A stretch of 32,398 nt of DNA, from contig CAITUF010000001.1 in NCBI GenBank assembly GCA_903895475.1, positions 1 to 32,398 on the forward strand, read 5' to 3'. This DNA comes from an uncultured Opitutia bacterium. Its GTDB lineage: Bacteria; Verrucomicrobiota; Verrucomicrobiia; Opitutales; UBA953. Made by a program: the position numbers and the translations under genes. Numbering within the stretch: position 1 is the first letter of the stretch; each line of letters begins with the position of its first letter. A model generated the notes under the pieces. That model had not been told where the DNA came from, ran no database searches, and was given only the letters and a program-made list of their open reading frames with translations. Below are positions 8,838 to 17,100 of this stretch, one piece after another.

Positions 8838-9193
8838 AGCGGGAGCGCAGTCGAGAGGATGAAGAGCGTCAGGAAGCCTACGCTGGCGACGGCCGAGAAG
8901 CAGACGGCGACGAGCAGCGTGGCCATCTTGCTAGCGCCTTCCTCATCCGCTTGGCGGTAGCCTTTGACGGCGACCCAGGTCGCAATGACGCCGAGTACGA
9001 GCAGCGTGAGTAGCGCCGCGGTGAAATAATTGAAGAAGAAGCCAGTCACGGCAGGCAGTGCGCCGGGTTCACCTTGGATAAGGGAGATGAGAATGGGTTG
9101 AGCGCGGAACGCCACGGCACCCACGGATGTAGGGAGGGCGGCGGAAAGGAAGACGGCCAGGGCCGAGACGATTTTAAGCTCGCGGGGGTTCAT
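8813..9193 (-). CDS. Hypothetical integral membrane protein
   Basis: Start ATG at 9193 (MNPRELKIVSALAVFLSAALPTS). Three to four hydrophobic segments; 3' end overlaps the convergent pabC-like ORF by 25 bp. Confidence 0.7.
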   Translation of the reverse strand: MNPRELKIVSALAVFLSAALPTSVGAVAFRAQPILISLIQGEPGALPAVTGFFFNYFTAALLTLLVLGVIATWVAVKGYRQADEEGASKMATLLVAVCFSAVASVGFLTLFILSTALPLYTRLTDR

Positions 9194-9282
9194 GGCCGGA
9201 TTGTTTCTATCGAGCCCTTCGCGGTCAATGTCGGGATTCTCCCTCGCCAACGGCAACCCATCGCCCTAGGGTCCCTGTTCCT

Positions 9283-10371
9283 ATGGACGTCGGTTTTCTT
9301 TGGCCTCTCTTTATCCTCCTAAACGGTAGTGCCGCTGGCGTTTCGCTCGTGGCAGGGGTCGTGGCCGCCTTTTCCCCAGGGGAAATCGAGGAGTTACGCC
9401 GGCAAGATGCGAAGGCGGCAGTGTCCTTGGAGCGTTGCCGTGGTGACCAAGGCAATACCTTGGCGGCTTTCGAAGTCCTGACGGCGGCCTTCGTCGGGAT
9501 GAGCGCCTTGCTTGGCGGCATCCTGCTCGGGGATAGGCTCATGGATAAGGCTTTTGCGGGTTGGCAGATGGCCGCGGGGATTGCCCTAGCGATTGTCGCC
9601 GTTTCTTTTCTGATGTCGTGGCTGACGGTGATGCTCCCCCGTAAGCTCGGGATGCACCTCCGCATCTCGCTCGCGCCGCGGATTGCGCCGACGCTTTCCT
9701 TGGTGCGCGGGGCTGCTTCCGTGCTGCGGAGTTTCGGTAAATTGCACGATTCCCTAGCACCGCCGGAAGAACCAGGGATTGACCGCGCGGATGCAGATAT
9801 CGGCAGTATGGCGCAGGCCGCCGCCCGCGAAGGTAAGATCACGCAGGCTGAGAGCACTTTAGTTGCCAACGCCGTCCGCCTCGATGACATCCCGGTTTCG
9901 CAGGTCCTCACGCCTCGGCCCGTGGTCACGGCAGTTGATGTCGACCTATCGGTCGGCGATGTGCTCCGCATGTATCCGAACGTCCCGCATGGCCGCTTGC
10001 CGGTGTGGGAAGGTAACCCTGACCGGATTGTCGGCATTGTCCGCCGTCGCGATATTTTGAAGGCGGCCGGTGAGGGCCGCCGGGAGGTGAAGGTCCGGGA
10101 GCTCATGGGCAAGGCCCATATTGTCCCCGAGAATGCGACCCTCTCGGATGCGCTCCATGACCTCGTGCGCGCCCACCAGCAGTTAGCGGTGGTCGTCGAT
10201 GAGTTCGGCGCCTTTGCCGGCGTGATCACGCTCGAAGACGTCTTTGAGTCGCTCTTGGGCGTCGAGATTTATGAGAAGGATGACCCGCATCCGGACATGC
10301 GCGAACTAGCCCGGCAACGCGGACATCGCGTCGGCCGCCGCCCCTCGGGTGAGGCTGGCAATAAACTATGA
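9283..10371 (+). CDS. CNNM/DUF21-CBS domain (hemolysin C/CorC-like) protein
   Basis: N-terminal TM region, then 'LDDIPVSQVLTPRPVVTAVD' and 'VKVRELMGKAHIVPENATLSDALHDLVRAHQQLAVVVDEFGAFAGVITLEDVFESLLG' tandem CBS. Confidence 0.92.
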   Translation: MDVGFLWPLFILLNGSAAGVSLVAGVVAAFSPGEIEELRRQDAKAAVSLERCRGDQGNTLAAFEVLTAAFVGMSALLGGILLGDRLMDKAFAGWQMAAGIALAIVAVSFLMSWLTVMLPRKLGMHLRISLAPRIAPTLSLVRGAASVLRSFGKLHDSLAPPEEPGIDRADADIGSMAQAAAREGKITQAESTLVANAVRLDDIPVSQVLTPRPVVTAVDVDLSVGDVLRMYPNVPHGRLPVWEGNPDRIVGIVRRRDILKAAGEGRREVKVRELMGKAHIVPENATLSDALHDLVRAHQQLAVVVDEFGAFAGVITLEDVFESLLGVEIYEKDDPHPDMRELARQRGHRVGRRPSGEAGNKL

Positions 10372-11195
10372 ACCTCGCGGCGGTGTCGGCGGCCCTTGCT
10401 TACTGGGTGCATGACCTCGACCCAGTGGCCTTCCGTTTCCCGGAGGGCTGGCCGTTACACGGCGTTCATTGGTATGGACTCTCTTATGCGGCTGGTTTCC
10501 TTGTCGCCGCTTTGCTCCTAGCCCACTGGCGTCGCCAGGCGGTGGCGCCCGTCCGCGATGTGGTCGATGAATCCGCCCTCATCACCGCCATCATGGTAGG
10601 TGTCGTCCTCGGTGGCCGCTTGGGCCATGTGATCTTATACGCCCGCGATGAATTCATGGCGGACCCGCTGATGCTTTTCCGCGTGTGGCAAGGCGGCATG
10701 GCCAGCCATGGCGGCTTCTTGGGCGTACTCCTAGCGGCCGTCTGGTTTGCCCGGACGCGCCGGGTACCCTTCTTGGCGGTGGGTGACTTAGTCTGCGCTT
10801 TGGCTCCCGCCGGGCTGCTCTTTGGACGCTTAGCCAATTTCGTGAACGCGGAACTCGTCGGGCGCACGACCACGGTCCCTTGGGCGGTAATTTTTCCGCG
10901 TGAAGGCCAAGAGCCGCGGCACCCGTCGCAGCTATACGAGGCTTTCGGCGAAGGCCTCCTCCCGTTGCTTTGGATTCTTTGGCGTTACCCGAAGCGCTTG
11001 CCGCCGGGTCAAGTCGCGGGCGAGTTCCTTCTCCTCTATGCGGTGGCGCGCTTTATCAGCGAATGGTTCCGCCTGCCCGAGGACGGTTATATTCTTGGAA
11101 TGACCGCTGGGCAGTTCTGGACCCTGCCGATGGCGATCGGTGGCCTTTACCTTATCTTCCGTGCCCGTACGGGGGCGAAAGATGTTGCCCGCTGA
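10368..11195 (+). CDS. lgt: Prolipoprotein diacylglyceryl transferase
   Basis: GVHWYGLSYAAGFL, GGRLGHVILY, GGMASHGGFLGVLLA, GRLANFVNAELVGR, RHPSQLYEAFGEG are canonical Lgt motifs. ATGA overlap with the upstream gene. Confidence 0.96.
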   Translation: MNLAAVSAALAYWVHDLDPVAFRFPEGWPLHGVHWYGLSYAAGFLVAALLLAHWRRQAVAPVRDVVDESALITAIMVGVVLGGRLGHVILYARDEFMADPLMLFRVWQGGMASHGGFLGVLLAAVWFARTRRVPFLAVGDLVCALAPAGLLFGRLANFVNAELVGRTTTVPWAVIFPREGQEPRHPSQLYEAFGEGLLPLLWILWRYPKRLPPGQVAGEFLLLYAVARFISEWFRLPEDGYILGMTAGQFWTLPMAIGGLYLIFRARTGAKDVAR

Positions 11196-11225
11196 AGCGG
11201 TCGGTGGGAGAAGCGTGGCCGCGAC

Positions 11226-12389
11226 ATGATCACCGTCCCGCTCCTCGACCTTGGCCCACAGAACCGCGCCCTTGAAGCCCAGTTCGAGGCCGCCTTTCGC
11301 GACGTCTTACGCTCCAATCAGTTTATCATGGGGCCGCGGCTCGAGGCCTTCGAGAAGGACTGTGCGGCTTTCCTCGGCGTCAAGCACGCCCTCGGCGTGT
11401 CATCGGGTACGGATGCACTCCTGCTCGCCCTCATGGCCCTCGATATTGGCGAAGGCGATGAAGTCCTCATCCCGTCCTTCACCTTCTTTGCGACCGCTGG
11501 TTCTGTGGCGCGCCTCGGCGCTGTTCCCGTCTGGGTCGACGTCGACCCGCACCATTTCAACATCGATCTGGCTGATGCTGCCCGCAAGGTCAGCCCGCGC
11601 ACCCGAGTAATCATGCCGGTGCACCTCTTCGGCCAGTCGTGCGACCTCGTCGCCTTGCAGGCCTTTGCCTCCGCGCATCGCCTCCGTATTCTCGAAGACG
11701 CCGCGCAATCCATGGGCGCTCGCTGGCAAGGACGGAGCACGATGTCGGTCGGCGATCTGGGGGCTACTAGCTTCTTCCCGTCAAAGAACTTGGGCGGGAT
11801 GGGCGATTCGGGCTTGGTGACGACTTCGGACGACGCCCTCGCGGACCGCGCGCGTATCTTACGCGTCCACGGCATGCAGCCGAAGTATTACCATCGCGAG
11901 ATTGGCGCGAATTTCCGCATGGATCCGCTCCAAGCCGCGTTGTTGCACCTGAAACTACCGCACCTGCCGGAGTATAATTGTGCGCGCGCGGGGAATGCGA
12001 ATTTCTACCATACGGCGCTCAAAGGGAAGACGGGTATCGCGGAGAACCGACCAGGCGTGGAAGCCGCGGCGAAGATTCTGCTCCCGGTGGATTTCTCGGG
12101 CCAAGGCATTTGGAATCAATTCACCTTGCGGGTCCCTGGTGGCCGTCGCGATGCGCTCAAGGCGTTTCTCACGACCCGCAAGATTGGCTGCGAAATCTAT
12201 TACCCAATTCCGCTCCACCGTCAGGAATGTTTTGCTTCGGCGGGCTATCGAGGCGGGGACAGTGTGCCCATCTCGGAGCAACTCTCGGCTGAAGTCCTCA
12301 GTATTCCTATCTTCCCTGAACTCGCCCCGGACCAGCGTCAGTGGGTAGCGGATTCGCTCGCAGATTTTGCGGCCGGGAAGACGGAGTGA
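11226..12389 (+). CDS. DegT/DnrJ/EryC1/StrS family aminotransferase
   Basis: GVSSGTDALLLALMALDIGEGDEVLIPSFTFFATAGSVARLGAVPVWVDVD, ILEDAAQSMGA, TSFFPSKNLGGMGDSGLVTT (PLP Lys), NFRMDPLQAALLHLKL. Confidence 0.96.
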   Translation: MITVPLLDLGPQNRALEAQFEAAFRDVLRSNQFIMGPRLEAFEKDCAAFLGVKHALGVSSGTDALLLALMALDIGEGDEVLIPSFTFFATAGSVARLGAVPVWVDVDPHHFNIDLADAARKVSPRTRVIMPVHLFGQSCDLVALQAFASAHRLRILEDAAQSMGARWQGRSTMSVGDLGATSFFPSKNLGGMGDSGLVTTSDDALADRARILRVHGMQPKYYHREIGANFRMDPLQAALLHLKLPHLPEYNCARAGNANFYHTALKGKTGIAENRPGVEAAAKILLPVDFSGQGIWNQFTLRVPGGRRDALKAFLTTRKIGCEIYYPIPLHRQECFASAGYRGGDSVPISEQLSAEVLSIPIFPELAPDQRQWVADSLADFAAGKTE

Positions 12390-12397
12390 TTCGGAGG

Positions 12398-12515
12398 TAG
12401 GGGCGCCACTGCGTGGCGTCCGTTCGCTGCGCAACGTAGTGGTCTGATTAACGTAGCTAAGCCCCGATGACTCTCGGCATCGGTTTAGAACGGACGCGAC
12501 GCAGTCGCGCCCCTA
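12398..12515. repeat. REP/BIME-like nested inverted repeat in a convergent intergenic region
   Basis: Arms 12398..12425 (TAGGGGCGCCACTGCGTGGCGTCCGTTC) and 12488..12515 (GAACGGACGCGACGCAGTCGCGCCCCTA) are inverted copies differing at 2 of 28 positions. Each arm contains its own hairpin (CGCCAC-TGC-GTGGCG; CGCGAC-TGC-GTCGCG). Confidence 0.8.
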
Positions 12516-12566
12516 TCCGTGCCCCAGCCAATCATCCGGTCTCCGGTTTCCCTTTGAAGCGTATCT

Positions 12567-12600
12567 TACCGCTAACCGCTCTCCGCCAACCGCTACGACC
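12567..12600. repeat. Dispersed intergenic repeat copy (ACCGCTAACCGCTCTCCGCCAACCGCTA)
   Basis: Shares CGCT[C/T]TCCGCC[A/C]ACCGCTA with 31823..31846; also internally repetitive (ACCGCTAACCGCT). Confidence 0.55.
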
Positions 12601-12608
12601 TTCGTCTC

Positions 12609-12947
12609 TCAGAAGAACCGAATGGTCTTCGCCTTCATCTTCTCATGTTCGGCGTCGGTGCAAGGGGCGTTCGTCGGCGCGTCGGCCGGCTTATCGGTGG
12701 ACTGCACGAGCCCGTTGGCCAGTAAGTATTTTTCGACCTCTTCGCCGGAGACGTCGGCGAGCATCACCCCGTTAACTTCGACGCAAGGGGAGAGACGTTG
12801 GCCGGTCTTCTCGACCATCTCGGCGTAATTCGTCGGGACATTGATGATGTCCACATCTTCGAAGGCGAGGCCATGCTTGCGCATGACGGCGCGGACGCCG
12901 TTGCTCCAGCCGCAGCTGGGTTTGAGGTAGGCCTTAATCGTAAGCAT
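12609..12947 (-). CDS. Glutaredoxin-like protein with monothiol CGWS active site
   Basis: MLTIKAYLKPSCGWSNGVRAVMRKHGLAFEDVDI...LSPCVEVNGVMLADVSGEEVEKYL: Grx-type thioredoxin fold. Confidence 0.85.
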   Translation of the reverse strand: MLTIKAYLKPSCGWSNGVRAVMRKHGLAFEDVDIINVPTNYAEMVEKTGQRLSPCVEVNGVMLADVSGEEVEKYLLANGLVQSTDKPADAPTNAPCTDAEHEKMKAKTIRFF

Positions 12948-12977
12948 CCCTCTAACTTGCGCGCCTTTCGGCGGGAA

Positions 12978-13742
12978 TCAAGCGCGGCGAATTTTTTTAC
13001 CAGATTTCGCTGTGGCCTCAGGCTCATACCAGTAGCCGATGCCGTGAATCGTCCGGAAGCACTCCAGACCTCGCCCGAGCTTTTGGAAGGCCTCGCGGAT
13101 CTTCGCAATATATTGGTCCAAGGAGCGGCTCCGTACGTTCGCGTGGACGCCCCAGACTGCATGGATGAGGCTATTACGGCTGATGATCACGCCGGGATTG
13201 GCGTGCAGGTGATAAAGAATACCAATTTCCTTCCGCCCGAGTTTACAGCTCTTGCCTGGACCAAAGACCAACTCCAGTCGCTCGGGGTGAACTTCGGCGC
13301 CGTTAAAGTGGAAGACGCTCGTCGCGAGGTCGGCGTTGCGCGTAAGCCGGCTATCGCCCGCGGTTTCGCTGCGCCGGAGCACCGCATGGATGCGGGCCGC
13401 CAGTTCTTCGGGGTGGTACGGCTTACCGATGAAGTCATCGGCGCCCGCCTCGAGCGCCTTGACGATGGCGCTTGGCGTCTGGACGCTCGCCAGGAAAATC
13501 ACCGCTGCGGGGGCGCCGGACTTGCGGATACGTTCCAAGACCGTGAGCCCATCGAGGTCGGGCAGGGTGGGGTCGAGCAGCACCAGGTGCACGTGGTTTT
13601 CTTCGATGAACTTAAGGGCGGTGGCCCCCTTGTGGAACGTTTGCGTCGCGAACCCGGCATCGGCGAGTTGCTGGTGCAGGGTCGCGGCTAAGCTGCGATC
13701 GTCTTCAACGATAACGATGAGGGGCCTCTGCTGGGGACTCAT
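12978..13742 (-). CDS. Response regulator transcription factor (OmpR/PhoB family)
   Basis: Receiver domain (IVEDDRSLAATL, LVLLDPTLPDLDGLTVLERI, ADDFIGKPYHPEELAARI) and C-terminal winged helix (ISRNSLIHAVWGVHANVRSRSLDQYIAKIREAF...IHGIGY). Start taken at MSPQQRPLIV. Confidence 0.94.
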   Translation of the reverse strand: MSPQQRPLIVIVEDDRSLAATLHQQLADAGFATQTFHKGATALKFIEENHVHLVLLDPTLPDLDGLTVLERIRKSGAPAAVIFLASVQTPSAIVKALEAGADDFIGKPYHPEELAARIHAVLRRSETAGDSRLTRNADLATSVFHFNGAEVHPERLELVFGPGKSCKLGRKEIGILYHLHANPGVIISRNSLIHAVWGVHANVRSRSLDQYIAKIREAFQKLGRGLECFRTIHGIGYWYEPEATAKSGKKIRRA

Positions 13743-13799
13743 GCAGAAAAACGGGGGTGGACTGTGGGGTTGCCGCAAAGTGGGTTTGCGGCGGGGTGC

Positions 13800-13811
13800 T
13801 TACATATGTAA
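13800..13811. promoter_or_regulatory. Candidate operator: perfect 12-bp palindrome TTACATATGTAA
   Basis: Lies in the divergent intergenic region between the response regulator (minus) and the small ORF (plus). Confidence 0.4.
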
Positions 13812-13865
13812 AAAAGAGCCCGTGGTTGCCAAGCCCATTAGAAACCATTTTGTGGGGACCTAGGT

Positions 13866-14042
13866 ATGAGCACATTCGAACAGGCCGAACCGAAAACCCC
13901 CAAGTGGTTAATCCTGTTATGTTTAGTCATCTTTATAGGTTCAGCCGCCTTTGGCGGGTATGCCTTGGCGAAGTCAGCCGAGGAGAAAGCCAGCCGGAAG
14001 TCCGCCGATCCTTTTGCTGACCGGAGCCTGTTCGGGCGCTGA
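13866..14042 (+). CDS. 58-aa single-TM small protein
   Basis: ATG 13866 to TGA 14042: MSTFEQAEPKTPKWLILLCLVIFIGSAAFGGYALAKSAEEKASRKSADPFADRSLFGR. Hydrophobic segment flanked by charged residues; below the ORF-track size cutoff. Confidence 0.65.
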   Translation: MSTFEQAEPKTPKWLILLCLVIFIGSAAFGGYALAKSAEEKASRKSADPFADRSLFGR

Positions 14043-14076
14043 GGCCGACGGTCAGTGGGTAGGGTAAATCAGGCAA

Positions 14077-14158
14077 TAGGGTTTTTACCCTAGGGGGTTC
14101 AAGGGTTGACAGTCTTAGGCCTAAAATAGATACCTTAACCCCTATTTTAACCCTACCC
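14077..14158 (+). promoter_or_regulatory. AT-rich promoter/leader region of the autotransporter pair with several inverted repeats
   Basis: TTGACA at 14106..14111 as candidate -35; hairpin TAGGGT-TTTT-ACCCTA at 14077..14092; TAAAATAG (14122..14129) / CTATTTTA (14142..14149) inverted repeat. Confidence 0.45.
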
Positions 14159-14170
14159 CGACCCCTCACC

Positions 14171-17100
14171 ATGCGGATTTCTAAGTCTCTGTTGGTGGCC
14201 GCCGCTATGCTTGCTTCCGCAGGTATCGCCCAGGCCCAGCAAAACGTGACCCAGGCCACTTGGCTCGGCTCTGCCGGCGACGGCGGCACGGGTATTTGGG
14301 ACAAGTGGAATACCGCCCCCACGGCGCACAACTACTGGCAGGCCACCAACCTGACGCCCCAGGTGGCGGTGTCCGGCGTCCGCCTGACGAATGCGGCTAA
14401 CCTGCTCTTTACTTACACGGGTACGGCGCTCACCGCGGGTGCCACGAACGACATCCTCATCGATTCGAACATCATTTCCAGCCAGTCCCAGACGCTCCGC
14501 TTCCAGTCGTCAGGCTATCGCCTTTTGCCGGGTGCCTTCGCCTCGGGCATCCAGCCGACCACCACCAACTTCCAAGACATCGATTTGGCCCGCACGGTGG
14601 TCAATGCCCCGTACACCGCCGCCCCCAATGGTACCCTGCAGATCGGGAACGTCACCTTCACCGTGGCGGGGATTCCTGGGGCGATTTCCGCTCAGCCGTT
14701 CCTGACGCTGCGTAACCCGACGAGTTTCGGCGGTGCGATTACCGCCGCGAACGCGGACACCACGATTAACCTGGAGAGCTTCGTTGCTTCCACCATCTCT
14801 GGCAACTTCAAGGGCAACGGGAATATCGTCAAGACGGGCGGCGCCGTCCTGCAGTATCAGGGCTATACGGGCGACATGTTCCGCTACGGCACCGAAGCGC
14901 GCCCTTATTCATACAACACGTTCTTAGGGGTTAATATTTTGTACGATGCGCACGCCGACCAGTACGGCCTCCGCCCGCTCGATTTAGCGCCGACGCTGGT
15001 CGTTAATGACGGTGCTAATGGCGCTCGTCTCGCTGGCCTCCAGGGACAAATGCGTGTCGATGGCGGCCTGCTCATGGTGAGCGGCCACCTCAACATGTGG
15101 CACGACTTCGGCGAAACCGTCGACGGCAACATCCTCACGGTGGGCACGCAGAACGAAATTCCGCTGCTAACCGCGAATATCGCCGCGGGCGCCAATACTA
15201 CTAAGCTGCGCCACAGCCTCGCTAAGCGGATGACGGGGGTCTCCTCCGTCGTCCTCAATGGCTCAGCGGAAATCAGTTTCACGAACACCCCGGTCAACGT
15301 TGGAAGCGGCGCCACCGCGGTGCGCCTCAACTTCCTCCACAACCTTAAGGCGGGTGACAACAACGATCAGTTTCAGACGACGGTCACGACGGGTCCTGAC
15401 GACAACTACCGTCTCGGTATTCACATCGACCAAGGCTTCGATGGCTCCGTCGGCATTCTCGCCGGTTCGGGCAAGGTCATCAAGACCGGTGCTGGCACAT
15501 TGACGGTCCTCAGTGACTCCCGCATGAACGGCGACTTCATCGCGGGCGGCGGCCGCACGGTCTTGGCGAGCGCCACGGGGCTGACCTTTGCCAATAGCAG
15601 TTCCTTCAATATCGCCGGGACCGATGCGCGTCTCGGGGCGGACATCAGTTACCAGGAACTTAATGACCCGAACCCTAATGACCCGCACGTCGACTACCGC
15701 CCCGCCCTTTTCCCAGACATTGGCACCGTGACCGTCACCACCAATGGTAATAGCCAGTTCACGGGAACGGTAGTCACTGGTGCCGAGGTCGTCCTAGTCG
15801 GCGACCAAACGGTTCGTAATTTCCAAGCCGATTTTGCGCTCAAGTCCAAAGGCACGACCAATATTGGCACGGCGACCTTGGGGGAAGTCTTCACAGCGGC
15901 GGATGCCGTCAGCACGGCGGCCAACGTTAATAATAAGGGCGAGCTCGTCATCTCGGGTACGGGCAAAGGCTCTAAGCTTTTCCTCAACGGCAATAGCCTG
16001 ACTATTAATCAGGACGCCACGGGTCGCGATGGCCTTTACTTCGGCGATATCTATGGTTCGGACCTCACCACGGGTGTTTCGGGTGGCCGCATCATCAAGA
16101 CGGGGGGCGGCACGCTCGCCCTGATGGGTACCAATAGTTTTTACGATTACACCGAAATCCTGGGCGGCACCTTCATTGCCAGCGTTCAGGGCCTCGGCCA
16201 GAAGGACGTCTTTATCGGCAATGGGGGCACCTTCGCCATCCTGCAGACCAACGCGGGCGTGCTGCTTGCGAGCCTTTCCGGCTCCGCTGGCTCCACGCTC
16301 AAGCTACTCGCTTCAGCGTTTATCGACAACGGCAGCGGCGCGAAGATTCAGGTTAATAGTGGGAATGATGTGGGCCAAGTGAATATCATCAATGTACAGG
16401 CCAATTTCTTCGGTAACATCGTCGTTAACGACGGCGTTAATCTCTCGTTCTCGGGCGGCGCGAATAACACGTTTGCCAACGCGAGCTCCATCAAGCTCGA
16501 CTCCGGCAACACCCGTGAAACCGTACTCAAGTTCGGCGACACGAACCAACTCATCCGTAACCTCAGCGGCGATCTGCTCTCCCGCGTTGAACTTGGCCGC
16601 GGTGACATCACGCTCGAGCAGAACAGTTCCACCGCTAATTTCCAGGGCTCCATCACTGGCGTCGGCAGTTTAATCAAGCAGGGCTCCGCCAGCTTCACGC
16701 TCGCTGGCACGACGCCCGGTGGCGCCATCAAGAATTCCTACTATGGTGCGACTATCGTTCGCCCAGGGGGTGCGCTCATCGCTGGCACCGCTAACGCGAC
16801 GCCCAACACCTCCGCCCTCATCCTCGTCGGTGCCGGTACGTTTAACACCGGTGGCCTTAACCAGACTTTCGGTGGCCTGTTCGGTTCGGCTGCCTCGACC
16901 CTGAATATCGGTGCCGCGACCGTCACCGTGGGCTACACGCCGGCGCGGGCAGCTTTGATGACCTCCGAGCTCGCGGGGTCCAACCCCTTGCTCGCCGATT
17001 ACCTCGGCACGACCGACCAGCTGAACCCTATCCTTAACCTGGCGAGCTTTACGGCGACGGGCGGAGCGATTGCCGCTTCCACTATCACCACGGCTTCGAC

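Noticed and set aside
9225-10229. 334-aa minus-strand ORF antisense to the CBS-domain gene
   Set aside because: Ser/Thr/Arg-rich translation typical of the reverse complement of a GC-rich gene; the plus-strand ORF has clear CNNM/CBS motifs.
12798-13691. 297-aa plus-strand ORF over the glutaredoxin/response regulator genes
   Set aside because: Antisense to a convincing response regulator with receiver and winged-helix motifs; no domain on this strand.
14077-14092. Hairpin TAGGGT-TTTT-ACCCTA as an intrinsic terminator for the 58-aa ORF
   Set aside because: Only 6 bp and followed by GGGGG on the plus strand, with no T-tract; retained only as part of the leader structure.
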